A DNA stretch of 64,000 nucleotides from Anthopleura xanthogrammica (taxonomy: Eukaryota; Cnidaria; Anthozoa; Actiniaria; Actiniidae), in assembly GCA_964019055.1 (NCBI GenBank), contig OZ025212.1, positions 124,001-188,000 on the forward strand, in the 5' to 3' direction. Below, piece after piece: positions 24,251 through 35,700 of the stretch. The notes under the pieces were generated by a model. The model did not search any database and was not told the origin of the DNA. It saw only the letters and a program-made list of their open reading frames with translations. Numbering within the stretch: position 1 is the first letter of the stretch; each line of letters opens with the position of its first letter. Both the position numbers and the translations under genes were made by a program.

Positions 24251-24918
24251 CATGTGGCAAGTGACTTTGTATTGGCTATTCTTTACTGCAGGTAGGTGAC
24301 TGATGCAGGGGTATTACCCGCGCCGTAAATAGTCGTTAGGTCGTTAGTAGTAGTAGTAACGGCTATAAAAACTAGTCAACACCATAGCCAGAGTCAATAC
24401 ATGCAGCAAGATCTTCATTCTTGTGTATTGTGCTGATTCTAGTTGTTTTTGGCTGTTTATTTTATGGTGTTCTCAGCTGGGCAAAAGCAACACGTTAAGC
24501 TGTTGTCATGTTTTAATGCTAATGTTTTTCACATTCAAAAACGTTTTTTATGTTTCATCAAGTTGAGCATTAAAGTTGCAGGAAAACATTTTAAAACGAC
24601 ATTTTTTTTTTATTTAATTATCATTCGTTAGGTTAGTGAACAATAGTGAACAAACGCCCTCGTTTCGTAAACCCTTTGGGCGGTATAGTCGGCGAACGCC
24701 ATCAATAGTTCTTCTCTAATAGTTGGCTGCCTGCACATGTGATATATATGTATAGATAGATGCTGTTTTTATGTCTGAACTGAAGTGTAATTGTCAAGTA
24801 TAACTATAAATGGGGTTTAGCTCAGTCTTTTGATGCGCGGTTTTATTCAGTGTCTCGGAACTGAACTATTTACATCAAGTTATGTGCATTCATGTCGGTA
24901 TGAGCTGGGGAAGATACG

Positions 24919-27900
24919 ATGCTATACAATCTTTCCCTATGTTTTGGTTTGCTAGGACTCTACCTTAACCGTGTCAACAGTAATGCTGTTTCTTATCGTA
25001 TATGGATGAAGTCGTCATATTGTAAAATGAATGGACATCAAGTGTCTTACGACTCAACGCGCAGTATCTGCTGTAATGGCAAGCTTCATAACCGCACTAA
25101 TGATAATAGGCTTTACTGCTGTGGTCAGTCTCTTTACTCGCCTGCTATCAGTATCTGCTGTAATGATCGTCTTCATACCATCAGCGCTACCACTGCCAAG
25201 CCTCAGTGCTGTAAAGGGATATCTTACGATGCTGATAGATTTGTCTGCTGTGGAGCTGGTGTGCTAAGGAAGAGAAGATTCAGACATACTGCATGCTGTA
25301 ATAACAAGACTATGGATGTCACAAGACAAGTGTGTTGTGAAGGAAGGGTTCGCCCTTCTACTGAAGGTATCAATGTTCTTATCACTTCTTTACGTATAAC
25401 AATGGTTAGAAGTGTCACAATTAGGACAAGTGTGTTGTGAAGGAAGGGTTCCCCCGTTCTACTGAAGGTATCAATGTTCTTATCACTACTTTACCTATAG
25501 TATAACAATGGTTTAAAGTGTCACAATTAGGACAAGTGTGTTGTGAAGGAAGGGTTCGCCCTTTTACTGAAGGTATCAATGTTCTTATCACTACTTTACC
25601 TATAGTATAACAATGGTTTGAAGTTTAACTTGTTATTCCAGGTCGAACAGCATGTTGTGGTAAAAGGTCTTATAATCCGTACAAAGATACCTGCTGCAAC
25701 AGAATGGTGAACCGAGATATCGTCACTAAATCCTGCTGTTCAAAACAAGCCTATGAAAAAAGTGTATCAACATGTTGCGATAATCACTTGATTCACAGGG
25801 CGGGGCTGCAATGCTGTGGTACCAAGTTATATGATGAAATTACCCATGTCTGCTGTGGGGACAATACCACGAGAAAGAACACTACCACAGGATGCTGTTG
25901 TAAACATGGTACTTGTACTTTGTACAATAATGACAACCAAATATGCTGTGATGGAATGGTTGTAGCAAATAATGGTCATATGGGATGCTGTGGTGCAGAT
26001 ATCTACGATGTCACTATGCAGGTAATAGTATAATAACTGATACTGCCTTGGGATCATGTTGTATAATAATGGTCATATGGGATGCTGTGGTGCAGATATC
26101 TATGATGTAACTATGCAGGTAATAGTATAATAACTGATACTGCCTTGGGATCATCTACAGCATAACAATACTGCCTTGGGATGATAATGTATAACAAGTC
26201 AGTCTTGGGTCGAACAGATTCTTGTGACTTTAATAGTAAAACTAACTTAGACTAATGTGGTCCAGTCATGTCAGGTTTAATATAAATAATTGTTTTCTCA
26301 TCAGGTATGTTGTGGAAACATTACACTTGGTGCTGGTCCCAGTAACTGGCGTTGCTGTGGAAATAGTCCTTATAACAGCCATAAACAAATCTGCTGTAGG
26401 AATGCTATTCAGGCAAAAACAAACCAAGATATGCGTTGCTGTGGCAACAAGGCATACGATCCTCACATATCACAATGTGAGGACTATGTGTATAGTCACG
26501 TGAAGCTCAAAAAAGGCAAATCTTGTGGTAGGTGGATCTATAACCCGGATGATGAGCTGTGTTGTCACGCGTCAGTCGTACCAAAGATCTACGGTCAGCG
26601 GACTGCATGTTGTAATCAAGAGGCCTACGATAAAGATAGATATGTATGCTGTGATGGAGTCATCAATCACATCCCTGCAGGAATACCACAGTGTTGTAGA
26701 CAAAATGCGTACAATATTCTCAAACATAAATGCGATTTTGGAAATGGCGAAATAATGAGTCGTGCAAACAGTTTTTTGAGATTTTGTGGTGAACAAATGG
26801 TGGAATATGATAACAGGAAATACCGATGTTGTAATGGCACAACTTATGGTCCACGAAGTGTCTGCTGTCAGGGGAACATTGTAAGACTTCCTGGAATAAG
26901 TTTAGGTTAGTTAAAACAGATTGCAATTATATTAGGATTGAGATTTGTGAAACAATTAATTTTGATTTCAATTCTCATTAACAGGACAAGGAAAATGTTG
27001 CGGGCAGTACCCTTACGACGACGATAAACATATATGTTGCCATGGCAACCTGTATAGCAACCTTAAAGGAAACAAGTGTTGTGGTACCAACGCATACAAC
27101 TCCTCCACGCATGCGTGTTGTCAAGGAAATATTTACCCAGAAGGCTTCACGTGCTGCAAGGGCGTGGTCCATCTAACACCAGAAGTGCAGCTTGGAAAGG
27201 GTAAATGCTGTGGTGGGATTGGGTACAACAGGAAACGACAGATTTGCTGTGCTAAGCGAGTATTTCCAAAAACAAGTAGAAAGGTAACACTGATTGTCTT
27301 CAATACATATGTATCGCTCATGCCTTCTAAACAAAGTTCTTCTCATCGTTATAGATGAAATGCTGTGGTACTCGTCCTTACGATCAGTCACGCAATGTCT
27401 TTATTTGTTGTCACGCAACATTGTCCGTCATAAGTAGACATGGACGTAACGTCTGTTGTGGAAAGGAATCGTATAGCCCCATACTGGAGACGTGTTGTAG
27501 AGGACGTGTTCACATGAAGCACAACACCACGTGCTGTGGACGGAATGTCTACGATCCTTTGAAAGCAATATGCTGCAGCAATACTGCTTACCCAATGGAC
27601 AAGTATGGGAGAGACTGTTGCCGAAAGATGGCTTACAATGCATCCACACAGGTCTGTCGATCAGGATCAATAATCCCCAAAGTGCTTTGTGGCCCAAAGG
27701 TTTACGATAACAGGACACAAATGTGTTGTAGTGGTAGAATACACCCAAAAGGTGCTCACATCAAGTGCTGTGTGAAGAGAAGCTACAACAGTCTGAAGTC
27801 TATCTGCTGTAATGGAAAAGTACGACCCAACACTAGAATATGTTGTTCTAACAGAGCCTACAGTGCCAAGGTGTTTGCTTGCTGTGGAGGATTTGCACTG

Positions 27901-28456
27901 AGGAACAACCATCCACACCTTAAATGTTGCGCTGGTCAAGTCTACAAGGTTGCGCAATACAGGTGTAAAAGAAATAAGATCGTGGCCAAAGGGAAACTAC
28001 GAAGAAAGATGTGTATGAAGGAAGGCGCATTTGGTAGGTCATAATAAGCAAACCATAGACCTAATTGATCTATTAGATGTACATTAGCTTCTAATTCGTG
28101 ATTTATTTGATCAATTCCTAGCCTTTCTTGGTGAACTGAGGTCAATAGGAAGAGTGTACCATTCATTCCAAATACTCGGCGTGATCAAAGGGGAACAAAA
28201 TATTGAAGCCACGGTGAAGGTTTTATACAACCACGCACGGTCCCGAAGACTAAAGAAGAGAACAGGACAAAACTATCTAGTGGCAGGGCGTCTGGTGTGG
28301 AAGGATTCGTTCATTATGGAAAAAGTCTTCCTTTACCGACCCTGGAGAAAGAAACTACAGAAAAAGTTAGAGTCATTGATGAAGAATTGTCACGTGATAG
28401 AGGCTGCGCATCCTGCAATCAAATCACGCTTCCTTAAGGCTTTTGGTAGGGCATAA
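24919..28456 (+). CDS. Galaxin-like dicysteine repeat protein with netrin-like C-terminus
   Basis: Six exons join in frame: 24919-25366, 25642-26021, 26305-26905, 26985-27283, 27355-28033 and 28122-28456, for about 913 residues. Residues 1-23 are a signal peptide (hydrophobic core LCFGLLGLYL, ending NSNA). The rest is a long series of about 20-30-residue units with paired cysteines, typically CCG..xYd....CC.g.v, which is the galaxin signature first described in coral skeletons and also present in non-calcifying anemones. The last about 110 residues lack CC pairs and have VKVLYNHARSRRLKKRTG, YLVAGRL and FLYRPWRKKLQKKL, which match the second half of a netrin (NTR/C345C) module. It is presumably secreted and disulphide-crosslinked. 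Galaxea galaxin is about 340 residues, so this is a long relative. Exons 1 and 2 have tandemly duplicated 3' ends. Confidence 0.88.
25325..25635 (+). repeat. Tandem copies of galaxin exon 1 3' end plus donor
   Basis: GACAAGTGTGTTGTGAAGGA starts at 25325 (in the exon), 25425 and 25531, with periods of 100 and 106. Each copy includes the CTACTGAAG|GTATCAATG-type donor. Only the first is in the coding frame. Confidence 0.93.
25971..26165 (+). repeat. Tandem copy of galaxin exon 2 3' end plus donor
   Basis: AATGGTCATATGGGATGCTG starts at 25971 and again at 26068, a 97-base period. Both copies include ACTATGCAG|GTAATAG, the donor of exon 2. The second copy has no clear acceptor in front of it. 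A third, partial copy of the intronic part follows at about 26166. Confidence 0.92.
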
Positions 28457-29580
28457 CCACGTGATGCAATGAAAACTGTTTTGATAAAGTCGATCATTTA
28501 TCAGTTTATTCAAATTGAATATATTACCGTGAAAGGTTTTCCTTTTAAGATGTCCCTCAAAATAACATGTTGACATGGAATACCCATAGTTGATAGATCA
28601 CGTGGACAGCAAACCGGATTAGTATCAAATTCAATTCGGTATTTGTTTCTAAGGTTTCACCCATGACAAAGCTGCACAGAATGCAAAGCGCGCAATGCAT
28701 TGTTTACCAAATGGGGAAACTTCCTAGCCATGTATTTTGTAAAAGAAACGATCTTCACTGAATGTTTTCGCCTCGGATAACTTTTATTTTCGCGGTTTCA
28801 CATTAGCTGTAGAAGAAAGTGTTCACTGACTCTGAAGATATGAGTAAAATCAGGTTAGGATGTAAATGTGTCAGGTTTCCTTCACGGTACAAAAAAAGCA
28901 AGCTAAATGATGTTAATGGTTGGATGACGCAAATGCTGCTTTCATTTTATAAGATAGTGACTTAGTGTAAAGTCCATTCTCTTGTTTATAATGTTTTGCA
29001 TGATCACGAGTACACGATCCATAATTGATCGAAACTTCGGGTATTTTTTATTAAAAACTTTACTTTCGATACTTAGTGTTAATATTAGTTTCTAGATGAA
29101 TCAACGAAAGTGCAACCCTTCGATTTGGTAAGGGTCATTGATTTCGAAAGTGTTTTTTCCTCAGTGGTCTCTTGCGTTACAAGTTAGTAGAGTGACACCT
29201 GGATAGTTAAGACTCCCTGATAGCAGATCCAGGGGGAGGGTCGAGGGGTCCTGTCAAACATTCCTAGATCCGACCTTGCTCCTTGTGGTGGATAGTTTCG
29301 ATCCCTATAAAACTTGAACAAAACAAGCAGGAAAATATTTGGTTTGCTTTTAAATTATTATCATGCTGTGTATGCGCATTATATAAAGGACTTGGTCTCT
29401 AAAATATGAATAATATTTCTAATTCTCTTCCAAAAGTATATAAATTCCACCACTTTGTCTTTTCTTGGTCTACTTAGTAGCTCGTGCATAATTATTCAGA
29501 TAATGTTTGACATCCTATCATCATATTTCTTTATCATGACAATAATTACTATTGTTGTTTTGTGGGGGTATCTTTCTTTT
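28457..29580. other. Intergenic 3' flanks, no gene seen
   Basis: This lies between the convergent ends of the galaxin-like and SAV1 genes. I see no exon, no long open frame and no strong repeat. Confidence 0.5.
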
Positions 29581-32380
29581 CTATACATCACTTTCTCTAT
29601 CCATATCGGCAAGAGCTTGTGAGCTGAGTCTCTTTTGCTGTTTTTGTCTTCTTTCTATCTCTCTCTGCAAGGCCTGACTGTATTCTTCATATCTCATAAC
29701 AATTTGTTCAACTTCTTTCTTGTATAATCTCTTCAACATCGTCTGCCAACAGTCTAACTCACTGTACCGGAAGAGTTCCCACTAAAAACACAATGAACAT
29801 TGATCAATACATGGCATTAAGACAAGGAGTTATGTGTGACAGGGAAAATCAGTGTCCGACCCTGTGATGTTGAAGTTGCTGGTGGAAGCGGTGTGCAACA
29901 TTGTATAGTATCAGGGGGAGTATCGTATACACAGGGAGTGAGGGGGTATCTCATATATAGAAGAAGTGGGGGAGGGGGAGGGGAGATGTCTCTTGCAAGT
30001 AACAGTACTCAGTAGGGAAGGGATGGGAGGGTAGTGGGATTTTCTTACCTTTAGGAAACAGTCATATTCAGGGGATGCTTGTGCATATGTTGAAAGCCAT
30101 TGTGGTATTTCTAAGAGCAAGACAGACAAGTTTTTTTTAGCAAGGAATAATTGATGGAAGAAAGCTTAAAGTATGTAAAGTAAAGAAAAGTGTACCTCCA
30201 CTGAATGAGACCTGTGAAATGTTTTCTATTGGTTCCTGTTGCACTTTGTTATATACTTGGTTTTGTTCAGGTTGTTGACTGACATGTTGTGGTTGCTTGT
30301 ATCGTTGAATATATTGACTTTGCAGTGGATGTTCACACTGGGCTATGTTGCTATGGGAACTGAGGAAATACAGGAATGATGTTAAGCTTCTTCATATATT
30401 CATCTACCAGGATAACAGCCAAGGATAACATACAACCAACCCAGCCTGTTTTACTTACTTAACATAATATACTCCATACTCCTGGGACTCTGCTCTTTCC
30501 CATCCCTCAGGAAGCTCTGTGTAATAACATATGACAGACAAAAAGCTAATTAACTTGTGTATCCAGTTTGTATGTGAATATCAAAATAATCTTATTATAC
30601 TTACCTTCTTTGTGTACAGGATGCTTCCAGTCAGTTGTCTTTGTGTGATGGCTGTCCAACAATTTAACAAGAAGACAGTTATGAATTTGATAACTAATGA
30701 TGCTTAGAGCAAAATTATACTGTACTTACTCGATATAGTATTTTCTTCCATCAGGGGTTACTGCAACTTCCCAGCCTGGTGGCAAGATGTGGTCAAGCTC
30801 TGAAATAATTAATACTTGATTAAGTAAATGAACATAATACCATGAATACCATAATAATAAGAAACACAGAAATCCAAAATATGGATAGTGAAACTAGCTT
30901 TACAAGAATGATTTGAAGCTATTACTAGGTCCCTATTACTCACCTTGATAACCTGATGTTTGAACCTGATCATTTGGATCACTATAGACACAACTTCTAT
31001 AAAACTGTTGAGAACTGGAAACCAGTGATGCATTGCCATTGTTACTGTATAAATTGGTTGGGGCATTAGAGACATCCTCATGATAACACTGTGATACTGT
31101 ACTGTCATCTTCAAAGGGGATTCCATGAGTACAGGTGTAGACATAAGGATCAGACATAATAGTAGCCTGACTATTATATAGCCCAACATAATTACCATTG
31201 CTACATACTGCCATATTTGTACTAAATGTGTCAAGGTTATTGTCTGGACACACATCAGTCATTGTCTCTTTGTCCACCTTGATCCCTTTGCTCATGCATG
31301 TGGTTGGCAAACAAGGTTGTGATTGAGAATAATATTGTGGAGCATATCCAGACTCTTGGAAACTCATAAGCTTGTTAATGATCTCAGTTCTTTCAGCAGG
31401 AGAGATTCTCCCAGAGTACAGACTATTTATTTCATCATGTAGCTGTGCTGTTTCTCTGTAAGGTGGTGGATGTCTATATTTATCTAATGAAGGCTTCAGG
31501 GCTCTCCTTTCTTGTTGAACTAGATCCTGATAAGGGGGTGGATGGCGATAGATCCTGTCTCGGATATTTAGTTCAGGAACGCTTTGATTATTACAACAGT
31601 TCTCACAATATTCACTGTTGAGATTCATATTTTGAAAGGAATCAGTGATGTCCAGATTAACAGGGCTCCTATCTGGAGTATTGACCGCTGATGTAATATC
31701 TCTTTGGTAAGGTTGACTGTAATCATCAGCATTTGCTGAATGACCTGCACCAACCATTAGTATTCCAGCCTTTTCATCTGTCGTGTCTCCTTCTTTCCAA
31801 TAACCAGATATCTGGGATTTAGACAAAACCTCTCCCGATACATCACATTCAAAAGGAATATTTGGAGATGAGGCACTTTTCTTCAATTTTTCTAATAATG
31901 GAGCAAAAATATCATTATTGCATTATTGTAATATTTAAAATACAAATTATCTATCCTTACTCTTCCTACTTTATCCCCTCTCCTCCCTCCTCCCCCCACA
32001 CACACCATTGTAACTCCGTTATATCAGTTAATAAACAAAGCTTTTACTAAAAATACTAATGATTAGGTAAACAGCATCTTTTCTCAAACGGATATCCAAA
32101 TTCTATTTCCACAAATGTACATCGGCAAGCATCAAGTAAATTAATCATAGCTATTCTTTTTAACATAAGTTTACCAGGCATATTTAAAGCAGACACTATG
32201 AATCTTAAATTATGAGTGATAAAGACTGGTGTACTTCAAACAAAATCAAGAGCAGAAAGCACCGTTATACCGACCTTGAAGGATTTTTGTCGTGTCTTCC
32301 CGCTTCGTGTACTTTCCATGTATCAACTTTTCCTTCGGACTTTTGGCCTTCTCTTTTCTCTTCAGAAGTCGAAAAGGCAT
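29581..32380 (-). CDS. SAV1: Salvador homologue, Hippo pathway scaffold
   Basis: Exon 1, 32380-32275, encodes a start like MPFRLLKRK...KLIHGKYTKRED, matching the vertebrate SAV1 N-terminus. Exon 2 is 31891-30954. Exon 3, 30799-30730, joins an exon near 30650-30605 to give WW1 (LPPGWEVAVTPDGRKYYIDH...WKHP). Exons near 30522-30470 and 30365-30210 give the atypical WW2 (LPEGWERAES..YGVYYV...EHP), in which the second tryptophan is absent as in human SAV1. Exons about 30117-30049 and 29780-29581 encode EIPQWLSTYAQASPEYDCFLK then WELF..., the SARAH helix region. SARAH binds MST/Hippo and the WW domains bind LATS-type PPxY ligands. Exon 2 also encodes two RHPPPY motifs. The phases I checked agree, including the split codons at exon 1/2, 2/3 and 3/4. 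Length is about 570 residues, longer than human (383). Confidence 0.93.
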
Positions 32381-32732
32381 TTCTCCTTAAGTGACGATGC
32401 CTCTCTTACTTTGTTATAACAAATATGGCAGGGATTTTCCTCTGTTATGGAGGAAGATCGTGGAATATGCCGAGAACGCCGACCATCTTGAAAATCAGAA
32501 TGAAAATATTTACGAAATATTTACAACATTCTTCGCCGACGAATTGACGACTAATTATTGACTCCAACTAACGAGCCGAATGTTGTCCGATAAATAAACG
32601 ATAAGATATCGATTGATATATGGCTAAATATTGTGTGTTGCTATGGTGATAACTAGAGTAGTTTTATTTTGTGAGAGGAGATGCAGTGTTCTTGATTTTC
32701 TGTTTGAATTCAGTTCTTGAAGCACTGTAATC
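32381..32732. promoter_or_regulatory. Bidirectional promoter region between SAV1 and RSPH4A/6A
   Basis: The 352 bases separate the start codons of two head-to-head genes. It contains an X-box-like site at 32637-32650 and no TATA element at a convincing position. Shared regulation is an inference from spacing. Confidence 0.55.
32637..32650 (+). promoter_or_regulatory. Candidate RFX X-box
   Basis: GTTGCTATGGTGAT matches 13 of 14 positions of the X-box consensus RYYNYYATRRNRAC; only the last base differs. It lies 82 bases before the start codon of the radial spoke gene. RFX factors drive ciliary genes through such sites at about this distance. Confidence 0.55.
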
Positions 32733-35700
32733 ATGTCTGTAGCGGCAGCTCAGCTATCTAACGAGGATCTAGAAACGGAATTTCACAATGCTAAGGCATA
32801 TTTATTGAAGACAAGCACTCATTCAAATCTGAATGTGTAAGTTTCAAAATGGCGAGTCAATCACATCAGTGATGATCAAATAATTCGTGGAATTGAAGCT
32901 GGTTTTATTTCTTTCTTTTCTCAGATACGACAACCTATCTAGCATATTAACTAAACTTTTAAAACAGAAGCCTGAAAATGCCACAGGTATGAAATATTTA
33001 CTAAGCAAAGTAGATAAAATGTTAGACATTTGTATGAACTTGTAGTTAACTTGTCTTTATGATAATCACGCTTACCTTAGACTTATTTAACAATTTTAGA
33101 ACTATTGGACGAACTTGTACGAGACAGCAAAAGATCAACCTTTAAACCGTCGTTTGATACTATTCAGGTACCAAAATATTGGATTTTAATTACAGTAAAC
33201 AAAGATAATCTGAAGGATTCAAAGTATTGAACATTTTCTCCTTCCATGTAGGATCAACAAGATGATTCAACTGAAGTTCTACTAGCAAGGACTCAACAAA
33301 CTCTCTTTGAGGTGGGAAAATATTAAAATAAATTTCTAAAGTAAAAATCTCACACCGTTGTATTAACATTGGAATATTTGGTGTTAATATTAGAGAAAAC
33401 CAGATTTATCATTTGTGGAACCAGAACGTGAACCAGAGTTGGATGAAGATCATGAAAGTCCATTACCAGATTTAATGGAGCTGGCAAATTACTTTGAACA
33501 AGCTGGTGTTGGATTAAGTAAGGAAGAGACATTAAGGATATTCTTGGCTCTCAAGAATCTGGTTGACAGCAACCCTATTAGAAGCTGTCGTTTCTGGGGT
33601 AAGTTTCTAGATATCCAGTGGAGGGAGGAGGAGGGCAACAGGTAGCTTGCATTGTGGCCCAAAAAGGGAAGGGTTGGGGGACTGGGGATAGAAAGGGGAG
33701 GGCCACTCCCTTTCTCCCCCTCTCCAATCTCGTACCCAGAGTCCTCCAGCGCATTCTTGTCGTCAGTGAATGGAGAGACTCTGGGGGAATTGGATTTTTT
33801 ACACATTTTGATTGGCTATCAAAACAAAGGAAAAGTACTGGAAGTAAATCCACAGATAAAGAAAAATGACTCGTCAAATCTTTGTTATAGGTTATAAGAA
33901 TATCTGACATACCTGAATGAAATTTGCTGGAAAACCTAACACAATTATTCAAAGATTACCTACTTGTTGGACTAAAATCATAAGGAATTTGAAATTCACC
34001 ACATTTAACGTAAATAAGCGACAAATTTGTTGATGAAAACTCAAAGCTTACGGCTGAAACTACGAAGGGCAGTATAAATAAAATAAAGATAATTTGCAAG
34101 AAGATTTTTCCAATCACAATTTCATAAAGTTATTAAAAGTGTTATATTTGTAAGCTTACAATGTCAAATTTGAACTTATCTGAATCGATCCGGTGAAGAA
34201 GCAAGTGGTTTCTTTCGTTGACTTGTTGATGCATCCTCTCTTGAATTGAACAAGTTTATATCCATATTTCATAATTTTTCATAGTCAGTTGAATTCAAAA
34301 GTATTTGTGAGCAGAAAAGTTGGCAGTTTTCAATTAATTGAAAGTGTGTCTTCACTTGCTTCAACTGCTCAGAAATCAGGTGAAAACATCGAAAAGTGAC
34401 CGGGTGAAAAACTATCCACGTTCGATGTAATTTTGCATAGCTCCTCAATAACTCCTGGAGGAGTTTTTGATTATTTCTCAAAAATAAGACACGACAAAAA
34501 ACAAACGACAGTGGCATTTTTGATCTTGGTTGTGACTCTTGAAGTCTAAAGCAGTTTTGAAGTAGTTTAACAACAGTTTTCTTCTGAAGCTTCTTCTCTG
34601 GTCTTGTTTTGATATCTTCTTTGCTTTGCATTCATGTTTTGCGAACAACGCTTAACTTTCAGGAAAAGTATTTTTTGAAAACTATAAACTATACTGAAAT
34701 TCACTCAATAATAAACTGAAATCTTTCTTTCTGATCAACTCAAACTTTCATGACTTGTGGCAAGTACAGGAAGTCCTTCCAATGCAGTTCTCGATGGACA
34801 TGTGGCAGTTTTACGTTGGAATTAGTTTTTGTTTCTCCGCCTCCTCTCGCCTCTTTTGTATCTCAATACATTACCATATAATAATGTCTTATTAACCTTT
34901 TTGGCTCGGTTCATGCCATAAATAAGTTAATTTTAGATCCTTCTTCCCTGAGAGTTTTGACTGCCCTTAAGAATGAGCCTGCAATAAAATATCTAGCAGA
35001 CTCCCACAAACCGGAACCCCAGATATCTGGGGTAAAAAAATTTGATTCCCCCAGAGTCTTACTGGCGCCAGCCCGCTGACCAAAAAGCCGGAAGACTCTG
35101 GGCTCAAGATTGCCCCCTCTCTCACCAATCCCTTTACCGCCCACCCTCTGCCCCAGTCTCCCAATCCAATGAGCCGCAATGCAGGCTAGACAACAGGTAT
35201 TGTAGGTTGTTGTAGCTGTTGTGGTTGACTGTATATACAGTGGATTCCTGATATCTTGAGCATCCTGGGACCAGGGAAAAGGTTTGAAACTCAAGGGGGG
35301 TTGAGACATCCAAGATAACATAGTAGGTACCGGTAGTGTTATTAAAGTGCTGCCTCAAGTTTGAGATTGTGGGAAGTTGGATATCTGAAGTCGAAGATAA
35401 TGGGACTTCATACCCCCTTTTTCTACCCTTCCATCAAGTTTAAATAATTTTAACTGAATGCAATTAGCTGCAATGATAAAGGATCTTTTTCAATTATTTT
35501 TATTCAGGTAAAATCCTTGGTTTACAAGCAAATTACATCATAGCAGAAGTAGAGTTTCATGATGGTGAGGATTCTTTGGACCTTGAAGACGATGGAGAGA
35601 AAAACCCTGATCAAGATGTAATTTTTTTAAAATTTATATTGATTAATAAATGGTTCAGTCTGATGATTGAATATAAGATAACTAACTGATCATCATTCAT

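Noticed and set aside
25325..25635. Extra galaxin coding repeats
   Set aside because: Copies 2 and 3 include intron sequence, shift frame relative to the gene and lack acceptors, so they are duplicated exon ends and not new CC units.
34269..34631. 120-codon minus-strand frame in the RSPH intron
   Set aside because: No recognisable motif, no splice partners and no signal peptide; composition is like the surrounding intron.
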